Numbered from the stretch's first letter, positions 1-12,255 are shown. The stretch: 64,000 nucleotides of DNA from Polytrichum commune (GCA_950295325.1 OX485806.1:54741169-54805168), one strand, 5' to 3'. Translations and numbers: made by a program. Notes: generated by a model not told the origin, from the sequence alone.

Positions 1-1300
1 TCCAAACACACCCCTTTATTCAAAAGTAATTAAGTTGAGAGCGCTTAGAAGCACTCCCATCCCTTCCTAATGTCAACCATAACCAACTCAAACCCTTAAA
101 CTACCTTGATTATACTACTAACTACCAACCCCCAACCCCTAAGCCCTACACTACTTGTCTTTTGCACTGTTGGCTGATTGTCCTAATTCCCTAATATTGA
201 TTCCCCCTAACCAGTACCTCCTTGTACCACCAAGTCTCACTACCAACCAAGGGTCGGTACCCTGCCCCTACTGTCCAACACCTTGGCCGCGTTCCAGCAG
301 CTGTCCCGACGCCCCGGCACCTGTCTCCCCTTGCACTCCCTCGTCCACTGCCCTCTCAGGCTCACCCACAATTCAGTCGCCACCATGTTCTATTCGGTTT
401 GCAATTAAACCCAGCAGTTATCCATTCCTCGGTGAATCCCAGGCATAATGCTACCTGGGCCATGTCCACCCAATTCTGGGGAACCCAAATTTATCCCGCA
501 GGTCTGCAATAAAAATGTGGTTCCTGGGAACTTCAACCAATTCGCCAAGGAGGTCAAACACTTCCCAATGTAGATCGAGCCTCCCCGAACCAGTGCCCAT
601 TCAGTTTTGATTTGTCAGATGTTTCTTCAGCAGGATTTGTCTTCGAATCCGAGAGATCCATTCGAACTTCCCCACCCCATTAACATGCTTGCTTGCAACT
701 ACGCCCACCCAATTTTGTACAACCCCGGTTCAAGAGGCAGCATTGCTTCCACAGGTGGGTTCAGTTCCCTTACTCACCCGCATTCCCTTGCTGGTGCCTT
801 GACCTCCACCCTCGCCCTCTTGTTGCCACACTCCCTCATTCATGCTCTCTTGGCGCCTTGCAGCTCTCTGCCGCACCATCCTCTTACATCAGTCCTACCT
901 CAGAGTTCCGGCCTTACCCATCCTTCCTGCACTCCCTCCTGGTGCTGCCCAGGTGCCTATTTTCCTTCCCAGCCGCCAAAAATCTCCTTCGCCGCTCCCC
1001 TGGTACGGCATTTCATGGTTTTTCGGTGAGAGAGAGAGTTCTTTGAGAACTAGCAACCTCCTAACGGCCCTAGCTGATCCGAGGCCCGGGAATTTCTAGG
1101 GGTGCAGTGATGCCCCCTCAGAATGAGCACCAACCACTCCTAATTCAAGCAATTAAAAACCCCGCTCCTTGAACCCAAGGCCTAATCCGACAATCCCCTG
1201 GCCCTGTCGTAGCACGGTGGTAACGTATTCAGTTAATTAACCTAATTAACGCGTAAAACGTCAAAACCGCGCCGAGTTCGTTCCCACGAAGAACCTGCGG
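1..1300. other. Unassigned proline-rich stretch, no gene recognised
   Basis: Several overlapping open frames on the plus strand are rich in Pro, Ser, Leu and His, and no domain is recognisable. Their composition follows C-rich DNA rather than a protein family. The stretch lies on the 3' side (by strand) of the minus-strand integrase at 5.1-6.3 kb, so it may be the 3' part of that decayed retroelement or an unrelated remnant. I found no LTR pair, splice pattern or promoter here. Confidence 0.3.
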
Positions 1301-1335
1301 TTGTTTACAATACAAGAGAGGGGAAAAACTTTCAC

Positions 1336-1350
1336 TCACACACACACACA
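1336..1350. repeat. Short (CA)n microsatellite
   Basis: A run of CA dinucleotides, about 7 to 8 units, in otherwise unassigned AT-moderate DNA. Confidence 0.8.
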
Positions 1351-2896
1351 AGAAACACCAGAAACTAAATTAACACAAATCGGATTAAGAAATCCGGGAT
1401 ATTACGGAAATTATAGCACGGAAATTTCCGCCTTCCCGGTAGTGGACCGAGGTAGGGAACACAACACAAAGTATGGACAAACTCCCACCCTAGAGTAGTA
1501 ACAACAATAGACTCAGCGTCCTGAATCCATAGTATAACAACTATATACACTCCATTCTAAGATTCCTTATTACGGGTCATGACTTTCGGGATAAGGTTTC
1601 TGCGATAGAGGTAGCGGATCTGACCTGTATTTCCACTATCCGCTAGATTTTTGACCGTGTCACAAGGACCATAATTCTAGTGTTTTAGGCTAGAATGCTC
1701 AGAGAGACTTGGTAGTTGTTCATCAGGATTTCACCCTTTGGGTTGATTTCTTAGGGTTGTCTCCCTATCTCCACTTCCTCTTTCTAACTACTGCTCCCTT
1801 AGACTAGTGCTTCGATGGGGGCAGCCCTCCCTCGAGAAGGTGTCCCGCTCAAGTATCCGACGCGTGCCAACCCCCCTTTGACGGGGGAAAGGTGGAGGAA
1901 GTTTTGGGTCTACAAAACCAGCCTGATCCGCTTTCCGTGATGGCACAGTTTCCACTATACCACACGCGGAAATCGAATCCTCCCTCGAGAAAGGTGGAAA
2001 CACAACATCTTCGCTCCTATCCTCACAATGCGTAGCTTGTGCTGTTCCACAGGTCACATAAGATAGGACCTAAGGTTTGCTGATTTCCGTGACGGCGGGG
2101 CTAATATAGGGATGGGGCTACCACGCCTACCATCCGCGGTGGGAACCAAGCGCCAGTCGCGGCAGGTGCATGAGTGTTCTAGACCATTTCGTTACTGCTG
2201 ATCGGTGTGATCCACCTCCAGGTCACGGCAAGCGGAAGGCGTAAACCAGAACTCTACCCCTACTATTAGATAGGTCTATCCACTGCTGCTCATTGTCGGT
2301 CCCTAGTTGGACGGAGTAAGTGGGGAAGAACCTACCGTGTGTGTAGACCTTCCCTTGCCCAACAACCCCTCGGTGGGGTTCTTTCCCCTTGCTCGGCCAA
2401 TCTTTTCCTCCTTTCCGCGCTTAAGATTCCTCCGCCCATCACCTGCTCACACAGGGGCGTTTTAACCACACGCACCTCGGGGTATTACTGACCCCCTGTC
2501 CTATCACAGAATACTAACCTAACTAACCTACACAATGATAGGGAATGGCGGAAAACTCGGAAACCTCAAGTATGGAAAAGAGGGACCACTTGCATTACAC
2601 ATGTACTCAAGCCTCAACTCAAACCGAAGGTGAAGTAAAGCATAAGGTCCGAATTGAACAAAAGAACACTTGTATTGCAAAATGATGAGAGAAACACCGA
2701 AGTGTTCTCCCTTAAAAACCAAACTAACACCCACATGCCATGGTTTCCATGCCGGAAATCGCGGGCCACGTGGTAGTCCTGACAATCCACCTCATTGAGA
2801 GGTCAGAATCTAAACAAAGAAAATGACAAAGCACACAACTCGGGACCAACTAACTACTTGCCCCAAAACAACCCAAAATGGAATCCTAACTAAAAT
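1351..2896. other. Non-coding stretch, probably retroelement 3' region or LTR remnant
   Basis: No convincing coding frame was found. Short GGAAA and TTTCC motifs recur, and the sequence sits 3' of the small minus-strand frame at 2.9-3.5 kb. It could be the LTR or 3' untranslated part of the Tat/Athila-like element whose integrase lies at 5.1-6.3 kb, but no second LTR copy is in the window to prove it. Confidence 0.3.
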
Positions 2897-3532
2897 CTAC
2901 TCCCTATCCTTCCGCTTCTTCAACTTGGCTTCCTTTTTATTCTTCTTCCGCCTTTCGCTGCGGTCCGCGCTGTCCGTTGCCAAAAATGGAGCACGTGGTG
3001 GCGCCACTTGCACATCGTGAGCATTCGGCGCGGAACTCACTCCCACGCGGTCCACCGTTTCCGCAACGTCCGGTGCGCGTGGGGTGGCCAGCGGGCCGCG
3101 AGGTTGGAATTCTGGCGCACGTGGGGTTGACAGCGGGCCACCCGGCGTGAATTCCGGCGCAAGTGGGGTTGACAACGGTGCCCTAGAAACCACATGGAAG
3201 GTCATCGGCGGGCTCGGTGGTGTTACCTTGGCCACGTGGCAACCATCCAAGGTTTCTTTCCCAACGGTGGAGGAAACCGGTTTGGCATTGAGAACCACCA
3301 CCTCAGTGGCGGAAACCGGCGGGCCCGTGAACGCCGCGATGTCTTCCACTTGGTCCACCTCTTCCACATGTTGGTTTCCACCTCCTACCACGGCACCCTG
3401 AATTTCCACCACATCCTCTTCTCTCAGTCTTCCGCTTTCCTCTCGCAAGCGCTCCGCTTTCTCCACCTCGCCGAAGTATCCTCTTTTTCTTCTTTCCCCC
3501 ATTTCCACTACCCGAAGTGGAATTTCTAACAT
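2897..3532 (-). CDS. Uncharacterised 211-aa ORF with Pro-rich 14-residue repeats and basic tail
   Basis: I do not recognise this protein. The N-terminal half is rich in Glu and Arg (charged, possibly coiled coil). The middle has a repeated block of the type PLxTPRAPEF in about three to four copies of 14 residues, matching a 42-bp DNA repeat at about 3,065-3,190. The last 25 residues are a Lys/Arg-rich tail. It lies on the same strand as, and downstream of, the integrase at 5.1-6.3 kb, where Tat/Athila-type elements can carry extra non-pol frames. That position suggests an accessory retroelement ORF, but the low complexity means it could also be a chance open frame. No upstream promoter or splice site could be assigned. 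Confidence 0.35.
   Translation of the reverse strand: MLEIPLRVVEMGERRKRGYFGEVEKAERLREESGRLREEDVVEIQGAVVGGGNQHVEEVDQVEDIAAFTGPPVSATEVVVLNAKPVSSTVGKETLDGCHVAKVTPPSPPMTFHVVSRAPLSTPLAPEFTPGGPLSTPRAPEFQPRGPLATPRAPDVAETVDRVGVSSAPNAHDVQVAPPRAPFLATDSADRSERRKKNKKEAKLKKRKDRE
3065..3190. repeat. 42-bp tandem repeat, about 3 copies
   Basis: GC-rich units beginning near GCGCACGTGGGG recur at 42-bp spacing (about 3,073, 3,115 and 3,157). They encode the repeated Pro-rich 14-residue block of the minus-strand frame at 2,897-3,532. A period divisible by three keeps that frame open. Confidence 0.7.
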
Positions 3533-5060
3533 AACTTAATTTGGGGTTTTTAACTACTTTAAGGATTTTTATTTTTCTTCTCCTTCTTGAGGAACTAACC
3601 TACATAATACCTACCACTTATTCTACCTATCCTATTTTCCTACGTCCGTACTACTCTTTTAACCTAACAAGACGGTTAATTGATAAATCCGGAAAACCCG
3701 GGCCACGACAGGCCCTTTCCTAATTACTCCTCGTCCATCTTTAACTAATTAATACTAGCACTATAGCTTAAGCACAAATCACGATCCAACTCAAAACCCA
3801 CATTTTTTATGTTTTAATCTTTTATTGGAAAAATAAATAACAAGTTTTTATTATTTCTAGAGATTAAGAACCTATGTGGGCCCTATTCTTGGACTCACAC
3901 TACCCATGCGGCATTAGTTTTTTAAATGACTCCGCCAGATTTTGATCGTCTACAAAAAATCTATATCCATTTGGAAGAACAATACGGAGAATCAAATGCA
4001 GTTGATCCAGAATTTTAGACAGAAGAAAGATGATACACCTCGTACCATGTATGTGAGGCCAATCCCACCACCCTTAAGCGTCCTAGTCCGGGTGATGGTT
4101 TTGAGAATCACATGTGTCATACCAAAGCTCGTGGTAACATGGAATGTACTTCCATCTCAACAAACTCCCAACTCACTTGAAATCATGATGCGTTATTAAT
4201 GCTAGTCTCTTGAATAGGTAGAGCATTGGCCTTCTCAAGGGTCGACCAACTACTACACTTAACCATACTAAGTCCCCTACAAGTCTCTATGAATTCTACT
4301 AATTCCACTAATCCTTCCACTAATTTCCACACAACTCTAATTCTAAAATTCAATTCTATGAGAGGAACAACAAGAGGGGGAGAGAGAGAAGAAGAGGGGA
4401 AGGAAGAGGGTAAGTAGGCCTTGTATGAACCTCTCCCCTTTACCTACACTCCCCTCTCAATACAACATGCTCATGTGCCCACATACACGTGCAAAATGGA
4501 AGAACGCGAAGGAAGAGAGAGTGAATAGGAACACAAGTGAGTGAAGAAGATGAGAGAAAAGAATATATAGGGGAAGGGAAGGGGTGAGCACCCCTCAAAG
4601 CTCAAGATAAGCCCCTCGATCCTCTCCTACTTCGTAGGCTCTTATCCTATCCGCCAAGTAAGCCCCTCGATCCTCGCCTACTTTGTATGCTCTTATCCTA
4701 TCCGCTAAGCCTTCAACTCTTAAACCAACAAGATGGATCCCAATTCAAATATTTAAACTCAAGGAGCTCCCCTTGGTCCACCACATGCTACACTCACCTA
4801 ACCAAAGAACTTCCTTCATACCGCTAAGCTTTTAATTAACTACACCACATAAACCTAAGGCCTAAACATAACTTCACACCAAACCTCACTCTTTTTATAT
4901 TTTTGAAAATAATCATAAAATATCAAAATGTAACTCCTAATGGTTTCAAAGGGTTAATAACACATGTGGGCACCATTTTGGCTCACACCATGTACACAAG
5001 GTTGGTAAGATTCGCCAAGGAGTTTAAAGGTTTCCAATTGGAGTGAGTTGTTGGGAAAAA
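3533..5060. other. Non-coding stretch with GA-rich tract
   Basis: No gene is supported. A purine-rich tract (GAGAGAGAAGAAG-like) lies at about 4,370-4,415, and a 51-bp duplication follows at 4.6-4.7 kb. The right end (from about 4,985) is continuous with the decayed C-terminal coding tail of the minus-strand integrase. It is probably 3' non-coding sequence of that element. Confidence 0.35.
4609..4710. repeat. 51-bp tandem duplication
   Basis: Two adjacent copies begin at GCCCCTCGATCCTC (4,611 and 4,662) and differ at a few positions. It is a simple local duplication in non-coding DNA. Confidence 0.85.
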
Positions 5061-5109
5061 CCGCATGCACGAGGTAAGGCCCCAATCAAACCGCGTCAAA
5101 TTTTACGTC

Positions 5110-6282
5110 TTATATCATTACCATCATTCCCGGTTGGAGTGCCCTTCTCTTATGCCTTTTGTCGAAGATGATTTTTCTTCGACGTTGAATCGCCTCGATG
5201 TGTTGAGCGGCCGTCCGTCTGCACTCGTCAAGCTCCTCCAAGTCGGTGAGCCTATTCCTCAAGGATTGTTTTTCGGTAAGTCGCGAACCTATGGCCACCC
5301 TAAGTGACTCCACTTCATACTCGATCGGAAGTGTGGCCTCCAAACCGTATACCAATGAAAAAGGTGTAGCGTGGGTAGTCACCTTGTAGGTTGTCCGGTA
5401 TGCCCATAGTGCCGCCATTAATTTCGTATCCCAATCCCTTTTTGAGTCCAAAACTGTCTTGCGTAGGATACTTACCAAGATGCCATTGACTCGCTCTGTT
5501 TGACCGTTGGTTTGGGGGTGGTAAGGGGTAATCTTGCGGTGGTCAATTTTAAACTTATCGGTCATTTCTCGAATTAAAGAATTCAAGAAATGCTTCCCCC
5601 GATCGCTCACTAGAATTTTTGGCACTCCGAACCTTGAAATTATGTTTTCATACATAAATATGGCCGCGTGCTCCGCCGTGTCAGTTTTCACCGCTTTAGC
5701 CTCCGCCCATTTGGTAAGAGACTCGGTGGCGACCACAATGTAGGCCATCCCTTTTGAGAAATGGGGATGGACTTCGCCGACATAGTCGATTCCCCATTTC
5801 TCAAAGGGAACTAGCGGTAACGATACATGGAGTGGCATCTCCATGCGGAGATCGTTTTGGGCATACCTTTGGCAAGCATCACATTTTTTTACGTAATCAT
5901 GTGCATCCTTAAATAACGTAGGCCAAAAGTAACCCGCCCTAAGGAATTTTTGGCCGGTGAGTTGACCCGAGAAATGCCCACCGCATGCGCTATCGTGGCA
6001 TGCCAATAAAATGGAAGGAACCTCCGTTACGGACACACACCTCCTAAGTTGGCCGTTGGTTTCCCTCCTAAACAACCTATGTCCCAACACAATGAAATGT
6101 CTACTATTAACTCTCACTTTCCTTCTTTTTTCCTTGGACCACTCCTCGGGAAACGTTTGGGTCGTCAAGAATTCCACGATGCCCGCGTACCAATCCGGTT
6201 TTGAAGTAACAACAAAGAGATCCTCATCCACTAACCTATCATCCACCGGATTTTCTCCCATCTTTTTTGACAACTTAGACAA
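5110..6282 (-). pseudogene. Ty3/Gypsy integrase (Tat/Athila-like), 5'-truncated element
   Basis: Integrase would insert retroelement cDNA into chromosomes. The frame starts just after an element-typical linker ending DHLSKL, which continues open upstream of the first Met. A zinc-binding HHCC region follows (CHDSACGGH, then CDACQRY). The catalytic core has the three acidic positions WGIDYVG, VSDRGKHF and TERVNG. A GLEATLPIE segment and a basic C-terminal helix complete it. The linker and overall pattern resemble Tat/Athila rather than chromoviruses. After residue 390 the frame meets an ochre stop, a further stop, and then still-recognisable C-terminal coding (GPYLVHAVFPNN), so the end was lost by mutation. 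No RNase H or reverse transcriptase remains upstream: homology ceases near 6,310. The family assignment is strong and the lineage is inferred. Confidence 0.88.
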
Positions 6283-6312
6283 GTGGTCAGGAATGCTACG
6301 ATGTGAGCGGTG

Positions 6313-7452
6313 AACAGATCTCGTGAGCAGAAAATGTTAATTTAAAACTCTATTGTTCGAAAGTTAGGACCCTTATGACCATGGATTTTGCACATATTTC
6401 AAGCATATTTCCCAAATTTATTGACAAAAAGAACCTATATCCGTGGTGGAGGAACCTATACTGTATTTGCTTGCACCTTCTCTTATAAGGTTTGTAGGTT
6501 GGGAATGGGTCTCGGATGGTTGCAGGTTGTCATTTGAGGTGGACTAAGTCCCATTTGGAGAAGGCCTCGGATTCCAGGCCTCATTGCTTGAGCCCCTAAA
6601 TTCTGATTGTGTATAAAGTTGGTGGTTTCTGGGTGGGTCTCGGCATTTCAAGTGGAGGGGCTACTTTGCAGAAGGCCTCGGATCCGAGGTATGTTGGCCT
6701 TGGGGTTTGCTGTTTGATTTGAGGTCAAGTTTATGGTTTCAGGTTGAATGTAGGCATGCCATGTTTGGGTTTCATGTTTAGTTACATTCAACCTGACTCC
6801 ATAAATTTGAAATCGAATCATTGGTTTCAATTTGGGTCTCGACATGCCCAATGGCTTAGATTTCATGTTCGGTCTCGGCATGGCCACTTTGGACATGGCC
6901 ACTTTAGATTTTAGTGTCGTTGGTGTACACTTTAGTCAACTTGTAGACCATTGTGTAATATAGGTGTGCACCTCATATCATTGTTGAACATACTCATGCA
7001 GAGATATTAGTAAGGACACTTGAATGCCAAGTTTCATGAGGTGACAGTAATGGTTTAGGGTCATTTATTCAAACCAGCATTCGCCTAAAATCGCAAGCAA
7101 TCATTAAAAAAGTGTATGAAAACGATAATAGAAGAATAGTAGAAACCCTTAATTTTAAAAGAGAAGGGTATGAACTAATAGGCCGATTATGGAATTAAGT
7201 GATGAACAATCCAATTAATTGTAAACTCAAACATTAACAAGTAACCAAGTGGTGTTAGAAAATATTTTGAACAATATAAAAAAAAACAAAGTCAAAAGTT
7301 AACTTAAATATGCAATTTCATATATGCAATCCAAAAAACTCTGAAAGTGATACATATACAATGAATTCCATGCGGAATGAGTGCACAAACTGAACAACCA
7401 ACGGAAGAAAAAACGGTATATTAGATAGTACACAGACATTCACATGAAGCTA
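6313..7452. other. Intergenic G/T-rich stretch, no gene seen
   Basis: This lies between the truncated integrase and the 3' end of the ParB-like/methyltransferase gene. Short phrases such as GGTCTCGG and CTCGGCATG recur at irregular spacing between 6,510 and 6,890. The remainder (7,060-7,450) is AT-rich. No open frame, splice pattern or repeat with fixed period is supported. Confidence 0.4.
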
Positions 7453-7776
7453 TTACATCAGATCCGAATCACTGTGATCACCTGATGATGAAGACATTAT
7501 TGAATCACTAATATCTACATCAGAGGAGGCCTGACCATCAGATTCTAAAGCTTCTATATCCAAAAACTCTAAAACTCTTCCCGGACGATATTTAGATGTA
7601 AAAGTCTGATAAGAACCTCCAGCTAGTTGATTAGCAATATCATTTGCATATGTAGGAAGTTGCCAAGACTTTGGAGGGCTGGGATAGAATTTAGGGTCAC
7701 AAAAAAAAGGCCGGTGAATAGGATAGCTCAATTTATCGCATCTGCAAATGCCAATGGTACCATGTTCATAACTCAA
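7453..7776 (-). CDS. Last exon, Ser/Asp-rich C-terminus
   Basis: An AAG acceptor at about 7,777 opens a frame starting LSYEHGTIGIC, passing a Pro/Tyr-rich part (FYPSPPKSWQLP) and ending in an acidic tail of Ser and Asp residues before the stop at 7,453. A second possible acceptor (TTGCAG) lies about 35 bases inside. It is the natural end of the gene, and no domain is recognised in it. Confidence 0.5.
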   Translation of the reverse strand: MSYEHGTIGICRCDKLSYPIHRPFFCDPKFYPSPPKSWQLPTYANDIANQLAGGSYQTFTSKYRPGRVLEFLDIEALESDGQASSDVDISDSIMSSSSGDHSDSDLM

Positions 7777-7838
7777 CTTTATAAGAAATGACAGCAAAAA
7801 ACATAACACAGGTAAGAGAATTTGTGGACCTTACTCAC

Positions 7839-8935
7839 TTAGTAAACCGAGATCTTTTCACAATCCTCTCTACGGGGATATCTTCACCCTCAGGATCCTC
7901 TAAACTGGTAACACGGTCTTCAAGAGTGACTTCAGAGGCTTCTCTAGAGATAATCAATGGAGCAAGTAAGGCCTCAAAAATATCAACATCAGCCTCTAAT
8001 GCCGCAATGTGACGGTGCACATTGCGGCATGCATGAATGGAAGATCCTACAAATAAAGAAGGTGGAAAAAACTTAGTACAAAAACAACTATGAATTTTGT
8101 AGACCAAAACAATATTAACGATTACCAATTGAAATGGAAGATTACAAAGACATACCGGTCGCTGCCGTGCAGTCTAGAATAATATCCCATGGGGAGCTAC
8201 ATGCTTCAATTAGCATTTGCATTAGAAGCACGGACTTTTCACGAGGCCCTCGCCATGGTGTGGATCCATTTGTTAGCTGGTCCTCACGAGAGACCAAGTT
8301 CTGGAGAATATTATCCTGTGCAACATCCACCCCATAAGGATCCAATGCAGGGACATGGCGAAATGAAAACTTCGATGCAGGTGACCCCGACACGCTCCTG
8401 ACCGCCAATGAAATACCGAACCTCATGGTCTACAATGTACCAGACATAAAGAACAATATTACTTTACAAAGTAAACAACACAACTGCGTGAGTATAATAC
8501 TTAGGTGGGTCTACACTTAGAACTACCTCAAGGATTAAATTGAAACTGAATGCGGTGATCAGCAAAAAGACATAAGCTTTATCTTACAGTTGATGCTAGA
8601 TTTATTGGGGATGTGAGATGAAGGCGGTTCATTCCCCACCACTTTTTCTGAATTGCAAAACCATACGATTTGCAATATCCAAGAATATTGGACTTCGTAC
8701 TCATGCGAAAAGGGTGAAACAAAATAATTGCCCCGTCGTCGTACAGATGTTCGTCGGCAAAGTCAAAGAGTGGTTGTAACCACTCTTTCGATTCTTGATT
8801 CCAAGCGGGAATGGATGACGGTGGGTCTGATACACCAGGAACAGGAAGACCTTCCGGTATATCTGCAAGAATCAAGTCCAAATAGGGATGGTCCTCCGGA
8901 GAACCCTTGTAGTGCCGGGTTTTGTCTTTTGAGTG
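7839..8935 (-). CDS. Methyltransferase-like exons (motif IV before motif I)
   Basis: Exons 8935-8588, 8429-8156 and 8046-7839 encode, in order, YLDLILADIPEG (position of the DPPY motif IV, here DIP), LYDDGAIILFHPF (following strand), SSPWDIILDCTAATG then SSIHACRNVHRHIAALEADVD split over two exons. The last pair matches the layout of motif X/I in beta-class amino-methyltransferases, where a pgD.VLD..aGtG strand-loop leads to gR.igiE.d. Such enzymes transfer methyl from SAM to the exocyclic amine of adenine or cytosine in DNA. The DIP in place of DPP may mean altered chemistry or lost activity. Alternatives are an RNA or protein methyltransferase. Borders are GTAAGA, GTATGT and GTGAGT donors. 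Confidence 0.5.
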
Positions 8936-8984
8936 CTACACAATCAAAGGACCGAAAAAAACATTCATAATTAAATATAGGAAT

Positions 8985-10440
8985 GAGACTGATTCCTAAC
9001 TTGGACTCAAACTTAAAAACCAGGTTTCGGACCCTTATACTTGACTCAAAATTAAAAACCAGGTTTAATAGGAAAACCCTTAACCACCTACCAGACTGAA
9101 ATCAAATTCACTCAAATATCAAAGTACGAACCCCCTACAAGGTTCCCCTCAACCCCCACATACCCTAACAGACATATCAAAGTCACTCAAATATCAAAGG
9201 CCAAAAAGAGACAAGCTTTCTGAGACGTACATTTCAATTTCAAATTAAAACCAAAACTAAATAATAACACCCTACCCCCTACCAGATTCCCTAAACCCCC
9301 ACCTACCCTCAGACTCAAATCAAATTCAATTAGAATATCAACTCTTAACCCCCTACCAGATTTTCCTCAACCCCCAGCCACCCTTAGACTCAAATCAAAT
9401 TTAGTCAAATATCAACTCCTTACCCCTAACTAGATTCCCTCAACCCACAGTCAAGCTCACAGTCATATCAAACTCACTAACATATTAGACCCCAAAAAGA
9501 GTGTGTCGGGGCCGAGACACCTTATATGAGTCCTACATTTCAATCTCAGATTTTTAGAAAAATCAAAACTTGACACTTCTAGCCCCTACCACATTTCCCT
9601 CAACCCCTTGCCACCCTTAGACTAAAATCAAATTCAGTCACATATCGACTCTTAACCCCCGAACTAGATTCCCTCAACCCCAAGTCAACCTTATAGTCAT
9701 AGCAAACTGACTAACATATTAGACCCCAAAAAAAGTGTGTCGGGGCCGAGACACCTTTTATGAGTCCTACATTTCAATTTCATATTTTTAGAAAAATCAA
9801 AACTTGAAACTTCTACCTCCTACCGGATTTCCCTCAACCCCCAGCCACCCTTAGACTCAAATCAAACTCAGTCAAATATCAACTCCTAACCCCCTAACCA
9901 GATTCCCTCAACCTACAGTCAAGCTCACATTCATATCAAACTGACTAACATATTAGACCCCAAAAAGAGTGTGTCGGGGCCGATACACCTTTTATGAATC
10001 CTACATTTCAATTTCAGATTTTTAGAAAAATCAAAACTTGACACTTCTACCCCCTACCAGATTTCTCTCAACCCCCAGCCACCCTTAGACTCAAATCAAA
10101 TTCAGTTAAAATATCAACTCCTAACCCCCTACCAGGTTTTCCTCAACCACCACATATCCTCACAGTCTTATCAAATTCAATCAAATATCACTCGAGACAC
10201 TCTTTGTGAGACACTCTTCCTAAGACCTACATTTCAATTTCAAATTACTAACTGAATTCAAAAATGACACCCTTACCCCCTACCAGATTCTACCAAACCC
10301 ACACTTACCCTTAAACTCAAATCAGATTACTTGGACTAAAACTTAAATATCAGGTCCGAAACCTTGTACTTGGATTCAAATTTCATTACACATTTTTGTA
10401 CCCTCATGTAGTTTTGCTACTCTACATATGAATCACAGGT
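8985..10440. repeat. Degenerate satellite inside an intron of the ParB-like/methyltransferase gene
   Basis: The intron between exons ending at 10,573 and beginning at 8,935 is filled by relatives of the 234-bp satellite. Three copies of the GTGTCGGGGCC core lie exactly 234 bp apart (9,507, 9,741, 9,975). To either side only shorter, diverged blocks of about 75-80 bp remain (CCCCTACCAGATTCCC...TCAAATCAAATTC). These blocks match both halves of the full unit, so this intron shows a less homogenised form of the repeat. Confidence 0.85.
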
Positions 10441-10572
10441 ACTCTATCCATGTTTCGGTTCCGATTGCTGAGATATGAAAGGCAGTAACTACTTAATGAT
10501 AAATGTGGACCATATTGAAGTGCATAAATGTGAAGCCCAACCTGTGATGACAACATTATGGAAGGGCAGTAC

Positions 10573-11265
10573 CTTAAGCATGAATATTTTCAACTCGTTG
10601 TAGGAAGGGGTGAATTCACCCGTGTCACCGCCAAGAATGTCCTCCATTGAGGAGTTGAGAATGAGCTCTTCAAGTTGGATCTCAAGTTTCTCCCCCGGTG
10701 TCAAAATAGGAATTTGACTCAACTGCTCGTAGGAGGAATCGCGTTTTGTTCCTCTAGAAAATGTTGGAGCATGAGAGCCATATTCATATGTTGGACTAGG
10801 AGCAACGGGACTCTTACCTTCTGGCTCTGGAGGGGGTTTATTTTCCTTTTGCCCTTCTTGGTGGACTTCTCTAGTGACTTCTGTAGCTTCTTCCGCTCTT
10901 TTTGATCAGCTCTCTCCTCAGCCTCTTTGATCCTCAACGATTTCTTTCGGTCCTCTTCGATGCGTCATTTCATTGCCTTTGCCCTCTCATTCTCATCTTC
11001 AATGGCCTGTAAGTCCAACATTTCAATTCCAGAATCACCTACATCCTCCCTTGACTTTCTGAGCTCAGTCTCAAAAGCAGGCGTAAAACTTGCAGCGCAA
11101 TCAAGATACCAAGCACCGCCGGCAAGGTGAGAAGTTGTCCACGTGCGTTGTTGATGAGCTGAGAACATGCACACTGAATTTGATCTATCAAGCCATGTGG
11201 TCAAGAATACAGGAAGGTCTTCTTTGGAAATAGCGCCTTTCGCCAAAAGCTCGTACTTAAAGTAC
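10573..11265 (-). CDS. Coiled-coil exon pair with premature TGA
   Basis: The exon at 11265-10818 starts YFKYELLAKG after a CCCAG acceptor and turns into a long charged helix (AIEDENERAKAMK, then RIEEDRKKS, ADQKERKKL) ending in a Lys-rich tail. A TGA at 10,965-10,967 interrupts an otherwise continuous frame inside the helix. It could derive from a CGA codon, but that is a guess. The next exon, 10753-10573, carries EKLEIQLEELIL and an acidic segment MEDILGGDTGEF. This helical part separates the ParB-like region from the methyltransferase-like region. Confidence 0.55.
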
Positions 11266-11376
11266 CTGGGTTACGACATAGCACATAACATTAAATTCTT
11301 GAAATAGCAAGTCACATAATATCAACTGAAACAATTATTGAAATTAATGAGAATTACTTCAAGATTTGAGACGTAC

Positions 11377-12255
11377 CTAAAAAGAACTCTGCGGACAACT
11401 AGGTCAGATCCGTCAAATCCAACAAAGTCGTCACCTTTCTTGAAGGAATCGTGTCCTCTGAAATATGTGTTGAACGCATGCTCCCATAACTTCATTCGAC
11501 AGTCTTCGATATACGCGGGCAACAACATTGGCTCACTGGCAAGACTCATGTTGATTGGAAGTCGGTCTTGACGCATGGTCTCGTCAAAAACAATACTGGC
11601 CTGCTCAGAAATCTAGTAACCAAGACAATAAGCATCAGCTGCACTAATTGCATAAGCAAGACAGCAAATGCACGATTGCGTCAATGAAATTAAGAATGTG
11701 AGGTAGATAAAAGAAATGCCAATGAGGAACTCAAATAATTGAAAATTCATGAAATCAGTGGACTTACTCCTGCCCATAAACTTGCTTTAGCCAGGAAATT
11801 TGCCAATCTCTCTTCGTTGATGGGCTTGGGAGGTAGCTTGCGGGCCTCGCAAGTGGAAGCAGATGAATTAAAATATTCTAGCCATTTTATTTTGAATGCG
11901 GGAGACGCCTTAGAAGTTGTAATGAGCTGGAGCTTCTCTAAGTTGAGTTCCGGTGAGAATGAATTTAGGGTGTAATGTCGCTCGATCTGTGTGACAAAGG
12001 GTTTGTGAGTTCATGAGTCCTCTTCTCAAGGATAAGCTGAACAAATTGATATGGACAAAGGTGTAGGGTACCTACCTCACGAAGCCAACCGTCGGTAAGC
12101 TCCGGGTTAGCCACAGCAACAAGTTTTCCTATCTTGATGCGAAGTGCCACAACTCTCTTCTCAACTGCAGCCGCCTTGTCAGCAGGGGAAACTTCTCCTT
12201 TTGTTTGCTCCACAAGCTGACGTACACCATCGTCCGCAGCGAGACCCAGTTCGTG
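11377..12255 (-). CDS. Three central exons of the ParB-like/methyltransferase gene
   Basis: Exons at 12255-12076, 11986-11768 and 11612-11377 have clean borders (TTTGTGCAG acceptor, GTAGGT donor; CACACAG acceptor, GTAAGT donor; TACTAG acceptor, GTACGT donor). Their frames read as one protein. The first is Ala/Lys-rich and helical (ADKAAAVEKRVVALRIK). The second includes SPAFKIKWLEYF and ends at KASLWAG. The third includes ASEPMLLPAYIEDCR and GFDGSDLVVRR. No family is recognised. The lack of stops within each exon and the consistent splice phases support real coding history. Confidence 0.55.
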
